NCBI GenBank assembly: GCA_008477525.1
Contig: SPDT01000009.1
Location: 744,001 to 808,000, forward strand
Length of the DNA stretch: 64,000 nt
From: Hypomyces perniciosus
Lineage: Eukaryota; Ascomycota; Sordariomycetes; Hypocreales; Hypocreaceae
Direction of reading: 5' to 3'
The stretch's first letter is position 1; every line of letters begins with the position of its first letter. The position numbers and the translations under genes were made by a program. The notes below the pieces were generated by a model. The model worked only from the letters and a program-made list of their open reading frames with translations. It was not told where the DNA came from and did no database searches. Positions 33,935 to 45,048 of the stretch are shown here, piece after piece.

Positions 33935-34369
33935 ATGCCGCTAGGGACTTCCCTCAACACTGTCCTCGTGAAAAAGGGTGCCGACTACACACCGGGAAGC
34001 TTTGAGTGCTACGGCTGCTGCAACGTATTATCACCGGTTCGCTTTGATAACTTCCAGCCCAAATTTGCCTACATTGATCAAAAAGGGCGAGCCGTGCGGG
34101 ATCCAGTGCCAAATCTACGCACAGATAAGTTGATCGTGCTCCGACGGTTTTGCATCTCATGCGGAGTAAAAGAAGGCCTACATGCTCCGTTGGATGTTCT
34201 GGAAACAAAAACAGGAGAAGTTCTATGGGTTTGTGGATGCCGGAAAGTCAGGCCCAATCGGAAAGGTAGTGTTACTCCTGCGAATCTAAATGTCCACGAC
34301 GACGTCGAAAGTAGGGACGGGCGGACAATGAGCTGTTCAGTGTTCACGTCAATTTCAAGGTGTTATTGA
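33935..34369 (+). CDS. Cys-rich protein, F-box-associated zinc-binding type
   Basis: The ATG frame of 144 residues has paired cysteines: CYGC at about 25-28, CISC at about 73-76 and CGC near 100-102, in a FECYGC...RRFCISCGVKEG...VLWVCGCRKV context. This resembles the C-terminal Cys pairs of many fungal F-box-like proteins, likely a structural zinc site. An overlapping upstream frame encodes LALALPDPADKAQFVMHAAR, which resembles the segment that usually precedes such Cys pairs. That suggests a frameshift or a missed intron separating an F-box-containing N-terminus. Function is unknown; F-box proteins recruit substrates to SCF ubiquitin ligases, but no F-box is visible here. Confidence 0.45.
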   Translation: MPLGTSLNTVLVKKGADYTPGSFECYGCCNVLSPVRFDNFQPKFAYIDQKGRAVRDPVPNLRTDKLIVLRRFCISCGVKEGLHAPLDVLETKTGEVLWVCGCRKVRPNRKGSVTPANLNVHDDVESRDGRTMSCSVFTSISRCY

Positions 34370-34845
34370 ACGGTTACGTTCTTTTGTTCCTATACCAATG
34401 TATTAATAACCCTGCTGTTAGGAGTCGGACGTAGCTCGCTCTGGTGACATTATAGAAAAGCTGCTTAGAGGGATTTGAGGAAAGTTAATTTAATTCACCA
34501 AGATTCTTATGTATATTTGGATTCCCTTCCATGGCTTTGAAGAAGTTCTTGAACATTGTAGGTGGTCGCGATTACGATACAAGCCAAGTTGCTGCCTGAG
34601 ATTCTCTGTTCGTTTCCGGTTCAACTACCACTTGTTCTGGCGTTAATCTTGGCGAGCAATGTGGTCCAGCCACCTGATTACAACTATGTCCCGACAAGTT
34701 CTAATCTGTTAATTCCCATTACCCTCTGTTCCTTTTGGCCTTTATGCTCACAGGTCTCTTAGACAGACGTTCCTCTCAAATCGCTGATTCCCGAAGATAT
34801 TCGAACACCTCCACCACACTTCAGTAGAGTCCGACGGCCAACGTT

Positions 34846-35142
34846 GGTGGTAAAAGCAGCGCACTCTTTTCTTTGCAGAGCTTTTGGCCTTTGTGCCAAT
34901 CACTGAGACTTTGAATCGCACCATGAGATTCTGCGGCCCAATCGGGCCCAGACCACCAAGTTTAACAAATCTGGTCTCCCCCAAACTTGAGATTGCTGGA
35001 TAGTTTTGAGGGCCATCACCGTACATAGCTGTGCTGTACCTGTTTGCATTTATGTCAACATTAATAATGCCCAACACTACGGCCTTCCCATCCATTTCTT
35101 GCCGGCGCGTATTCACCTCGGTTCGGCCAAAGTCAACCTGGG
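34846..35142 (-). other. Probable exon of an unrecognised gene
   Basis: Following an acceptor-like CATCACAG, the minus strand stays open and reads FYNDPTQVDFGRTEVNTRR, then DGKAVVLGIINVDINANRY and GDGPQNYPAISSLGETRFV. The composition is convincingly protein-like. The frame continues to a stop at 34748, but its last third looks non-coding. I could not find a first exon with an ATG and do not recognise the family. Confidence 0.35.
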
Positions 35143-35640
35143 TTGGGTCGTTGTAAAACTGTGATGCTCAACACCTCCATTTATGGCTTGCTGGTGTACC
35201 TAGAGACTATCAAGTCCTCGACACCATGTCTAGCGTACGTTTTTCGTCCAGCCAGCCTGTTCCTGGGCGTTCGATTCGTAAAATCTGTCCACAGATCACA
35301 TTACCACTCACTGTCCGGTGTGAGTGACAGGGCGCGTCGCTCCAATGACTTCCCGCCACCAAGGCTCCGGGACGCCGGGCTTTGATCATCCCCTTATTGG
35401 CTTGGGCAGGCAATAGATTTATGCCGTTGTGCCAAGGTAGAGATGCTAGCGGGAAGCGTGTGTTAAGAGCCCATAGGTCGACTGACGAGGCTGGGATAGC
35501 TCTGTAGTGATGTTGAACTATGGGAATCCATATTTTCCTCGAAGGCGGCCTCACTCGGGCGAGGTGAGTCCTTCTAACATCGCGTCCAAGTTTGAACGTT
35601 ATAGCGAAGAAGCCGTATGTTCAGCTTCAGGGGAGAGGAA

Positions 35641-37737
35641 CTACCTAGTCCTCTCCTGGCGAAACCACTCACAGGCCCTCATCCATGCCTCGTTTTCCTG
35701 CACCTCACGTGGTAATTTATCTGGGGGAACATCGCCAAAATCTAGAGGCCGATTAGAGCTCCATGGCAGAGGGTCGCCCTGTTGTTTTAATCGCTCATCT
35801 TCCTTTTCTCGCCAGGTCATTCTCTTGTCTGCCATTCCGAACCATTTCTTCCGCCCTCCACGCTCTTTTATTTCAAGAGCTTTCTTCTCGTCTGGACTTC
35901 GGTTGTGTGGGCGATGAATTCGAGGGTTGGTAGGAAGATATCTAACCCCGGCATATCTTTCACGTTCTGACCTAGTGGCATCTCCATGCTCATATATTGA
36001 AGCATCAAAAGCTGCCGAGTCAAAAGCTTTGACTTGTTTCATGATATTGCCCGTCAGGAATTCTCGCGGACTGTTATCCAACACCTCATTGTTTGCATTC
36101 CAGGTAGCCAACCCGTTCTGCGGTTCACTAGCCTGAGGAAAGGTCTTTCGTGCCCTCTTGCCGGCATTAGGCGGCGTAGTACAGGTGTTGTCCGCTGATG
36201 AAGCGTTCCTCTTTCGCCTGCGTCCGGTAATGTCTTTTAGTTGCGCATCGGAATCGATACAAGGTTGCTGCATCAAATCGGTTATCTGAAACAGAGCTTG
36301 GCGGGCGCAGTTCCGAAGACGAAAGACGGTTGATGATTGAACTTCACTCTCAGACTCCAATGAAAGACGTCCGATCGGCGAAGTCGAAGCTAGTTCTGGC
36401 ACATGATCCAAGGAGGTCAGGTTACTGGTGATGCCCTGAAAACTTGCATTGGGCTTCGTTCGGGATTCTGGGGCTTCTGCCAGAAAGTCTGGTGTATATC
36501 CTGAGGGACTGCTGTTATAGGTAATGCCAGATGGCCAGGCCTTGTCAATGGCATCTTCAACACAATATAAAGCCGAAGACGTGTCATCTGGTGTGCCAGA
36601 AGAGGAACCATTCGACAACCTATCCTGTTTACGGACATTCCCGACACTGCTGTCTAGCGGGTAGCCTGAAGCAGGTCCTTGGGTGGTAAAATCAGCCACG
36701 GATGAGGAGAAGATAGGTGGCGTGGGCATAGAGCCCGGAGATATATGAGATAGCGATAGTGATAACGAGCCCGCTGACCGGTGCCGGGTGAGATCCGGGT
36801 CCACAAGCTCTTGTACAAGCCCTTCGCCTGTACCACTCGTGTGTGATGCCATGAACTGACTAGGCATGACAGTCATAGCCACAATAGGTTGAGTTGCACC
36901 GGTTAACAATTCACTAAACTGAGATATTTTACCAATATGTGTTCTCACGTGTTCATCCAGCTCATCGGATCGTGCGAAGCTCTTGCCGCAACTGGGTTTC
37001 GCACACTTGTGAGGCGTATCGCCGGTGTGAGTTCTCGCGTGCCTTTTCAGGCCACTGGAGGTTGCGAAGCTCTTGCCACAACCTGGTTTCGCACACTTCC
37101 AAGGCTTCTCGCCGGTGTGAGTTCTCACGTGCGTTTTCAGGTTACCGGAGGTTGCGAAGCTCTCGCCACAACCTGGTTTCACGCACTTCCAAGGCTTCTC
37201 GTCGGTGTGAGTTATCATGTGCGTTTTCAGGGTACAGAATTGTGCGAAGCTCTTACCACAACCTGGTTCCGCACACTTGTGAGACTTCTCGCCGGTGTGA
37301 GTTCTCCTGTGCCTTTTCAGGTTACCGGATTGTGCGAAGCTCTTGCTACAACCTGGTTCCGCACACTTGTAAGGCTTCTCGCCGGTGTGAGTTCTCTCGT
37401 GCTTTTTCAGGTCCCTGGAGGCTGCGAAGCTCTTGCCACAATCTGGTTCCACACACTTTTGAAGCTTCTTGCCGGTGTGAGTTCTCATGTGCCTATTCAG
37501 GCCATTGGAGGTTGCGTAGCTCTTGCCACAATCTGGTTCCACACACTTATGAAGCTTCTCGCTGGTGTGAGTTCTCCTGTGCCTTTTCAGGTTACCGGAT
37601 TGTGCGAAGCTCTTGCTACAACCTGGTTCCGCACACTTGTAAGGCTTCTCGCCGGTGTGAGTTCTCCTGTGCCTTTTCAGGTCCCTGGAGGCTGCGAAGC
37701 TCTTGCCACAATCTGGTTCCACACACTTGTAAGCCAT
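35641..37737 (-). CDS. Nine-finger C2H2 zinc-finger protein
   Basis: The first in-frame ATG (37737) gives 698 residues. The frame is open further upstream (a degenerate H...H half-finger to about 37830), so an upstream exon may exist. Nine consecutive fingers of spacing CX4CX12HX3H, each 30 residues with TGEKP-like linkers, fill about residues 3-270. A Ser/Pro-rich middle follows, then a basic KRR-containing stretch and a charged C-terminus (KKALEIKERGGRKKWFGMADK...). Such an array is expected to bind a long DNA site in the nucleus. Fingers 1-2 and 4-5 are almost identical, which shows a recent internal duplication of 270 bp. Long TGEKP arrays are common in animals but uncommon in filamentous fungi. 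No regulatory partner is evident nearby. Confidence 0.8.
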   Translation of the reverse strand: MAYKCVEPDCGKSFAASRDLKRHRRTHTGEKPYKCAEPGCSKSFAQSGNLKRHRRTHTSEKLHKCVEPDCGKSYATSNGLNRHMRTHTGKKLQKCVEPDCGKSFAASRDLKKHERTHTGEKPYKCAEPGCSKSFAQSGNLKRHRRTHTGEKSHKCAEPGCGKSFAQFCTLKTHMITHTDEKPWKCVKPGCGESFATSGNLKTHVRTHTGEKPWKCAKPGCGKSFATSSGLKRHARTHTGDTPHKCAKPSCGKSFARSDELDEHVRTHIGKISQFSELLTGATQPIVAMTVMPSQFMASHTSGTGEGLVQELVDPDLTRHRSAGSLSLSLSHISPGSMPTPPIFSSSVADFTTQGPASGYPLDSSVGNVRKQDRLSNGSSSGTPDDTSSALYCVEDAIDKAWPSGITYNSSPSGYTPDFLAEAPESRTKPNASFQGITSNLTSLDHVPELASTSPIGRLSLESESEVQSSTVFRLRNCARQALFQITDLMQQPCIDSDAQLKDITGRRRKRNASSADNTCTTPPNAGKRARKTFPQASEPQNGLATWNANNEVLDNSPREFLTGNIMKQVKAFDSAAFDASIYEHGDATRSERERYAGVRYLPTNPRIHRPHNRSPDEKKALEIKERGGRKKWFGMADKRMTWREKEDERLKQQGDPLPWSSNRPLDFGDVPPDKLPREVQENEAWMRACEWFRQERTR
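36930..37735 (-). repeat. 90-bp tandem repeat encoding zinc fingers
   Basis: Nine 90-bp units encode one finger each. The two units at about 37555-37735 match those at about 37285-37465, offset by 270 bp, more closely than they match their neighbours. The repeat leaves long open frames on the opposite strand, which are shadows. Confidence 0.8.
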
Positions 37738-37839
37738 CCCGCCGGTGTGCTTTTTCGTATGTTTATCTAGCTGTCCCTCTATTATGTGATGGTGCAACTT
37801 GGCATCTTGAAGTATTGGATAATGAATGAGAAACGTAGA

Positions 37840-38760
37840 GCATCAAAGCGAGCTGGTTGATACAAAACAGGAAATGTGCTGGAGTATCGATGCCGCAGAT
37901 GGAATCCTAGAGCGGACAATGGTGCATAAACCCGTCCTGAGTTGCTCAAGGCTGAGGATGAAGCAGATGGCTCATACAGGGAGTATTGCAATTTTCAGAC
38001 AGGCCGGATCCCGATGAAGCTTTGACAAGTTCATGCAACGGGCACAAAATGCTTCGGTACCAAGATAACTTCTGGGCCCCACAAATGCATTGCTGGAGTA
38101 ATGTTTGTTATTAGCCTATACAGTCCACTTGAGCTTTTCGGCGGAAGGAAGCCGGACTAGGATGTTATTACCTAGTAGAAATGATCGAAACAGGTATAGC
38201 CGTTGATAGAGGAAGAGCGAGTTAATGGAGATGAGGTGACAGAACTCCATACCCTTGAGTGAGTTAACTCGGAAGCATCCCCGCAGATATACGTGTCCGC
38301 TACCAATCCACTAGGCAACCGGGGTCTATCAAACCATGGCCGTGCTAAGATGATATTTGAGACCAGGGCTGCTGAAAGCGATGAGCATGGTGTGCGGATC
38401 CACACCTCCTGGCTTCTATATCGCCACGCCACCCTCCCCCTTCAAACGCTGGCCTTCCCACACCCCTCGCACGCCACACAACCCCGGCCACTTCACGATA
38501 AAATCTGGATCGAGATCCAGTTGCACCCCCAACTATTCCCCAAACAATTTGCGGGAGTTCGCTAGTCATCCGATCTATGTTCCTCAACTTTCCCTAGAAC
38601 GCCGCAGAAGCCTGTTCGCCTCCTCGTGCGTGGGCCTCATTGACAGCGTTTGCGTTCGAATTTGCCTTGATTAAACTTGACCGTCTCCTAGGTCGAGTCT
38701 ACCTCTCCAACCATCGCTGCCGCCTCTTGAGCCACCCTTCTGCCCGTCGCTCGACATCTC
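37840..38760. other. Intergenic region between divergent zinc-finger genes
   Basis: This should contain the promoters of the minus-strand nine-finger gene and the plus-strand C2H2/C2HC gene. From 38400 to 38760 the DNA is CT-rich on the plus strand, typical of a fungal 5' leader. No extra gene is supported. Confidence 0.5.
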
Positions 38761-38766
38761 TCACTG

Positions 38767-40098
38767 ATGAACGAGGCTCAATATTCGACCAATTGTGTAA
38801 ACACAACATCGGCAGCTCAGACATATCCTTCGCCTACGGCTATCTCGCCGTATCAGTTGCAAACCGGCTCACCTTTCCCGCAGACGCTCCCACCGCTCCC
38901 ACCGCTCCAAACTCATATAGTCGCGATGCAACCGCTGTACGGGAGCCACCCGCATACTCCGCAAACCCCAGGCACTCCAAAAATCTCAACATCGACAAGC
39001 ATCCGTCAAACTACCAGCAGCAGGCTCCTTGACTTGTTCCTGAGCCTGCCTCCTACACAATGGCTAAAAATCCCCATTTGCTCACCCAGATATGTGCTAC
39101 TTCCGCTTCCATGATGCCGCAGACTACGACAGCTGTGTCTCTTCCAATTGCCCCTGCGCCGACCAGCAACCGAAGTCCTTCGGTCATTTCCCCAAAGCCC
39201 ACCAGAGGCATTATGTCGCAGTCTTCTTCCCTCTACGGCCCCGAATCTCTCATGCAGCCAAACTCGGATCTTCAGAATGGAGAGCAGCCGATGCGCGTCG
39301 TCGGATCACAGGGTCGCAGAAATATTCTTCCTAGTGCCCCTGGACGACCTGCTGCTGCGGCTGCTGGAACTGGCGGAACGAAAAACACCGCCATCCTCGT
39401 TAAGGATGCAGATGGAAAATTCCCTTGCCCGCATTGCACAAAGACATACCTGCATGCCAAGCACCTCAAACGCCATCTTTTGAGACGTAGGTTGTCTACC
39501 TCTTTTCCATGGTTCGAATTACACTGACTCTAGATTGCCAGACACTGGCGACCGCCCCTATATGTGTGTACTCTGCCACGATACGTTTTCTCGAAGTGAC
39601 ATCTTAAAACGTCATTTCCAAAGGTGCTCCATCCGTCGTGGAAACCCCACCGGTGCCAGCCACTTGTCCCACCCCCAAGCTCACGTTAATAAGAATGCCC
39701 AGGCCCAGCAGAAAGCTGCTCTTGAAAATGGAGGCGATCTGAATCATCTCAATGGTTTGAGTAACATGGCTGGCGATGGCATTGTTTACCCTTGTGGTAT
39801 GATCCCAGTTCAGGACGGCATGAATAACCTGGGCGGTGACCAGAGCCAGCTCTCGAAAGCCAGCAGCATGGTTAGACTTGATAATGGCGGTGCTCCAGAC
39901 AGGGGGAACATGGCTGGACATGTAATGGGTGCCTCGCAGCCCTACCTGGGCGACGTTTCTAGCTCTATGAGCAATCAACAGGTGCTAAGCTACAGTATGC
40001 CCCCGGGCCAAAACGGACTCCCTATTTATGGTGATTCCAACGCGAACCAACAATCTGGCCTTGACTGGTCTCAGGTGCTCCAGCCTGGTGCACATTGA
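38767..40098 (+). CDS. C2H2/C2HC zinc-finger regulator with disrupted N-terminus
   Basis: The DNA-binding part is clear. An intron 39487..39541 (55 nt, GTAGGT...TTGCCAG) joins HLLR-H-TGDRPYMC, giving one C2H2 finger (CPHCTKTY...HLKRHLLRH) and one C2HC finger (CVLCHDTF...LKRHFQRC). A long Gln/Asn/Gly-rich tail ends GLDWSQVLQPGAH at 40098. Upstream, ATG 38767 opens a Pro/Ser-rich frame (MNEAQYSTNCVNTTSAAQTY...) that lies in a different frame from the finger exon, and the finger frame contains TGA 39030-39032. No GT-AG pair I tried reconciles them. The gene is either broken (one frameshift near the A-run at 38980 plus a stop) or starts at ATG 39060. The finger pair recalls Aspergillus NsdC-class developmental regulators; this is from memory. 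Confidence 0.7.
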
Positions 40099-40099
40099 T

Positions 40100-42240
40100 C
40101 CCATGTCAATTCTATTTTCCCTCTTCATCACGGACAGACGCAGACCGGAATCAAACTGAGCCTAATCTCGACGACGGGTTGTTGACAGACCGCAGCCACA
40201 ACTACGCCTCAACCAACCGGTGGGGCATCTACTTCAAAGTTGGAGGCCCCAAGTATACTCACTGAACCTCGACTCTTACTATCATCCCCCTCCCCCCCTT
40301 CAGTCATGCAATCAACTCATTATGAGGAGATAGCAGTCTATTTTGTATAATTTTTTAAATTTGTCGGTATTTTGGTTACGCGCCGGGGCGTTATGTGGCA
40401 CTGTAATGAACGCGATCAAATTTCTGGGCATACTATTCTATTTCACGCATATACCTTATCTTTTAACACCTTGAAAATTCTATGCTTCTGTCTGACTCCT
40501 TGGTATTGCTGGTTCTGAAGCGACCATTAGTGACCCATGAGGCAACTTTATCATTTGAATATTAAACGGGAGCGTGGTACAGTATGTTTGGACAAACTTC
40601 ACGTTCACAAAGGTCTGACACGCGTTGGACATGGCGGAGGAATCGCAATCCCCACTATGGTGCTGTTGTTGACGTCTTTGTCTCCACATCCAGATCAACT
40701 GTCATGGCACGTTATCGAGTCTCTCCTATAGCCTTTTTCTGTCTGCTATCAACCAGCCAACAACCTTTCATGTGGCAGGAAACTATCCTTGCGCAGCGCC
40801 CTGTTAAGGAAGTCGACAACGACGGTTCTACTACCTTCCTAGACTTCTAGCCGACCGGAGACCACGAGCTGTTCTACATTCTGGCTTCCTTCACCATCAA
40901 AAATATGCTCAAGATTATCGAGTTTTAATTCTTTCCTTCTGTTGAGGACCCCAGAATAGAGTTTTAGGCCACTGGACCCAGACACAGATGGAAATCAGAT
41001 ACCTTATTCCAGGACTATACTCAGAGTCCAGATGCAGGGACCAGTTCCAGGGCATAAGAGGAAAAGCTCCACCCGCAGTCCAAGATAGGTGAATTTGATT
41101 CCGTCATCGCAACTAAAGCCCACTTCTCAGCTATTGCAATCGTCCGGAGCCTGAGTGAGAAAGTTAGGAAACTCCTAAGCCAAATCATAGGAGGTTCCGT
41201 CATATGGCCATTTTTTCCTCGGCACGCTTAGCATTACGTGAGATGTGAAATCGATACGCTCCGTTCCGGGTGAAAAAAAACCGGCATACGCATGCCGTTT
41301 GACTCTGCTCCAGAGGTAGAAATAACGATGGAGGGCGATGTAAAATAAGTCTTGTTGAAAAGGGGCAGTAACCCATGAAGTATCTGTACAATGAGGGGGC
41401 AGGGGTCAATCTAGCAGTTAGGCATAAGTAAAGGCACTCTGCCCAGCTCATCTTGATAGGGCTAATGGACTTGATCATACATTTATCAAGTCTCACATCT
41501 CATAGGCAGAACGCAGGACACGGAATTGACCCTTCTCAGACGCGTTTGCTGTACATGTGACTGTTGACTCCTGATTACAGTCTCAGTCGTATGTATTCCA
41601 CGTATTCTGGCCCTCTTTTCCGACCCTCTTTCCAAAAACTTAATCTTAGTTATCCGACACGAAGAACCTGTCTCGTCACTTCGCAGAATGTAGGATGGTT
41701 AGACCCTTTCTACCAGACATTCCACCGGGGGAGACCCCCCTCTCACACCTACTTGGACCCTCAGGAAGCAAAGACTTCCAGAAGCTGGTGGAGGAGACGA
41801 ATCCATATGGCCCCCCCTAACTGAATCAGATTGAAACTTCACAAATAACCGTTTTTCCTTTGGAAATTGAAATTTAGCGAACGGTGGCCTTGAGCTGCTG
41901 GCTCCTAACGTCCTATTTCCCAGATGTGGATTTATGTAACTAGCTTACTTAGTGGACGCAAATAATAAAACAACCAAACAAACAAAGAAGAACCTGTCGC
42001 GATCGCGGCTCTTTGCATCCCGAGGATGGCGATGCTAGCCGGGCTAGCACACAGTCTGCAAGACCAAAGTGGCCTTGGCTTCGGTGTCAATCGTCTGGTT
42101 ATTACTGAGGTTGGTGTCCCTCAAGTTCCTAGTGAGATGAAGCCCAGGTAAAGCTCCCAGTGCAACACTTGTGGATTCCTTGAGCATTGCGATCTGGACA
42201 CGAGAGGTCAGCAAGATTGGGTAAAGTTGAGAAACAAATA
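40100..42240. other. Intergenic region with no supported gene
   Basis: The first 300 bp are probably the 3' UTR of the zinc-finger gene. The remaining frames lack ATG-plus-domain support. Confidence 0.45.
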
Positions 42241-42247
42241 TATGCAC

Positions 42248-43770
42248 CTATATCGCAATGCTCATCCAAGTTACGCTCGCTACGTCAAGAGGTAGCGGAG
42301 AAGGCGACGTAAAACTAAAGTCTGGAAAGACTTCGTTGATTGATGGCAATGTGATTATCCCTCTCTGGCTGGTTGGGACTCGACATGCTTGAAATTTAGG
42401 AGAGGTGGTATCCGTACTCGACTGTCTGATTTCGTTCGTTGTTGCATGTTTTGGGCAAATCCTCAACGGGTTACCCAGTATATCGAACCCCGCACCTGGC
42501 TCTACACCCCCTCCACTGTCGTTCATCCTCCTGAACAAGATGTAAATACTTGCAAGACTTGCGATGAATGGTAGAGAACTTACTGCTGGCCTGGGGATTC
42601 CTCCTGCTGCATGATGTCATTGCAAAATAGGCAACGGGCTTTCGTAATCCATACCCCATCATCATTGCCTTTCTGCCGAGGAGCCGGATCCTTTGTGTTA
42701 CGGCTATCCGTACCCAGTGCCGGCTTGTCCTCCATGGAGATTAAAGCAGCTACGACGGATTTCCCTGATATGCTGGCCTGCAAACATTCCTCGTGCATCC
42801 ATTTCTTACACCCGGGACAAAAGTACATGAGCTTATCGGGATTCTGTGGCATTAAGCACTTGCAAAGCCGCTTGACTTGCTGCCCAATGATTAGCTACAT
42901 TTGATGAGTTCAGTGGATTCCTGAAATGTACCGATAATACCGACACCTGGCCGCTAAAATTGAGAGATTGCCGCCAATACAACTTCGTCAGAATAGTATT
43001 ATTGTCGGATTCGATCCAGCGATCAACTTCCACTTTGCGGAAGATGCTGTAAACGTTGATGATATCAACTAAGAATGGTTAGAGAAAGGCGCATCTTACG
43101 CTGGATCATACAAAATAGCTTACTGTGATTTGAAGCGATAAGCTCATTCTTGCCATGATACGACTGGCGTCCCCCGATCGACTTCTTGTCATACAACGTA
43201 TTGCGAGGTAGATCTTCCGGCCGGTACATCCAGGATACGCGAAACCAGACGTCCTCATCACGAGAGACCCGGATTTCCAAAATTTTCGCTACCCAATGGG
43301 CATCGTTTATTTTTGGCTCGTCATCTGAATAGGTGAGTGTTGATTCCGGAAACTCGAGAGTTTCGTCGTTCCCAACGTAAACGAAGTCATGCCGTCTAAG
43401 TTCGACATCTTTCACTTCAGATGTTTTAAGACAGCGTAGAAATACGTAGGAAGCATAGATGATACTCACGGCAATAGCTCTTAAGGACTTTCAGTTTTTT
43501 CCATTCGTTCCTGGTGTTCAATGTGTAAGATCCAACTTTTTTGTGTTTTCGTCTCTTCGCCAGTGATGCTCTATGCGGTACTATGAGATGCTGGTTGGCA
43601 CGTCGCTCAAGGGATTTGGTGTTGCGTAAACGGCGGGTACCGGTTGCACAACCTCCTGGAGTTGCACTCATGCGATGGATCGGGGGACGGTTGCGCGTGC
43701 CGGTTCTTGAAACATGAGCCAATTCTCTGGCTCCCTTGACAATGAGGAAGACTGACGGATACACCTTCAT
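42248..43770 (-). CDS. BAH-PHD protein (EPR-1-like chromatin reader)
   Basis: Five exons: 43770..43470, 43414..43124, 43068..42947, 42879..42584 and 42530..42248, with introns of 53-67 nt; about 430 residues. All joins keep frame. A second ATG at 43671 (MSATPGG) is an alternative start. Residues of roughly 100-235 form a BAH domain (FVYVGND..., HWVAKILEIRV...VWFRVSWMYRPEDLP, a GKNELIASNH-IDIINV segment and TKLYWRQSLNF). A C4HC3 PHD finger follows: C244, C246, C259, C262, H267, C270, then C321 and C324 after a long loop. In Neurospora the BAH-PHD protein EPR-1 reads H3K27 methylation and mediates Polycomb-type repression. The same domain order here suggests, but does not prove, such a role. 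The N-terminus is very basic. The C-terminal exon is unusual and poorly constrained. Confidence 0.8.
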
Positions 43771-43774
43771 CCAA

Positions 43775-45045
43775 CCCGAAGACTTTTAGCGTGTAGATCA
43801 GGACCGAAGCACGCCTTTTATCAGCTGCATCCTGACCAACTCTCGTCTCCCGTCCCCTGCACGGCAAGAATGCTGTCCACACGCCACCAATGGTCGATTG
43901 GTAATGCGAACGGCTGTGTCCAAAAAAAGTTTTGAAACTAATAGGGCTTGCAGCCTCACTGATGAGCCAAGTGACGCTGGCACCACTTTCGTTCGTGCAA
44001 ATTGTGGTTGGTGGTCTTTTCTATACCGAAATAGGATAATCCCGGCAGTCAAAAGCCCCCGTACAGATTGCTTCAGGACTAGCGTTATGGAGCAGCCACT
44101 TCCCCGTTTCTACGCTCTAGGTACGTTCGAGCACCTACCACTATGTGCACACCAACCTATTCCTCAGCCTGATCCTGAGATGCGATTTTCTCCGTTGAGC
44201 TAAATGTTCCATGTAGGACATATGCCCCGCCAACGCCTGGTGTGTCAGAGCAGACAAACAAGGATACAGATGCACTTGACATGCACAATTACGAGTATAT
44301 GTACGGAGTACTCCGTCCTCCAGATGGATCGGCCCTAACGCAGCTCCACCCTACGGAGTACCTACTGAAACGCCTAATCGACAAGCTGTTGAAAAGTCCC
44401 CTTCGCGTTTTATGTACGCACAAGTACGAGCACACATCATCCAACGGTTAGCCCACAAAAGCACACCCTGATATTAACTATTCCAATTTCGGTTGCGTCT
44501 AGGCGGTTTAATCCTGGCAACTCGATCCTCCATTGGCCCGGAACCGTATCCGTGCTCCTCATTTCCACCATCACCACCACGGCTCCACCGACTCCGCAAC
44601 CTCTGAAAGATACTCGTATACTCGGTACAGTGTACCGAGTATGAGTATCTATATACTACTTTATGTACGTCATAACTCCGTACATGATGTATGGCTGATA
44701 ACCGGGGAGCATCTCCGGTTTTCACGCCCTAACAAATCTCTTCTCAAGCTCTCTTTTCGGGGTAGTCTTGGTAGACGCTTTCTAATGCGAAGATTCACTA
44801 CTTCGTAAGTCACTCCAGTTTCCTTGCACGCACCACTATTATGGAGAGGCGAAGCCAGGATAATGGGGACTTGGTGCTTCGACAGCCTCACTCTGGGCAG
44901 GCCTCCAATAGATTCGGGCTTGACTGAGGAGTTCTACATGTAGTAGTAAGGCGATTCTAGGGTCTTGCAGGTGCAACTAATAATATATATGTCCCCTGGA
45001 TTAAGTATGGCAAAGGTCGGAAAGCACAGTTTTAATTTTATAAAT
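43775..45045. other. Intergenic region with palindromes and a worn repeat
   Basis: The segment at 44111-44180 resembles 256-320. TACGGAGTACTCCGT occurs at 44302-44316 and a half-site at 44352-44360. No gene is supported. Confidence 0.5.
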
Positions 45046-45048
45046 AGA

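Noticed and set aside
36937..37829. Plus-strand open frames of 277 and 296 codons across the zinc-finger array
   Set aside because: They are antisense shadows of the 90-bp finger repeat, have repetitive Cys/Arg/Ser content and no domain.
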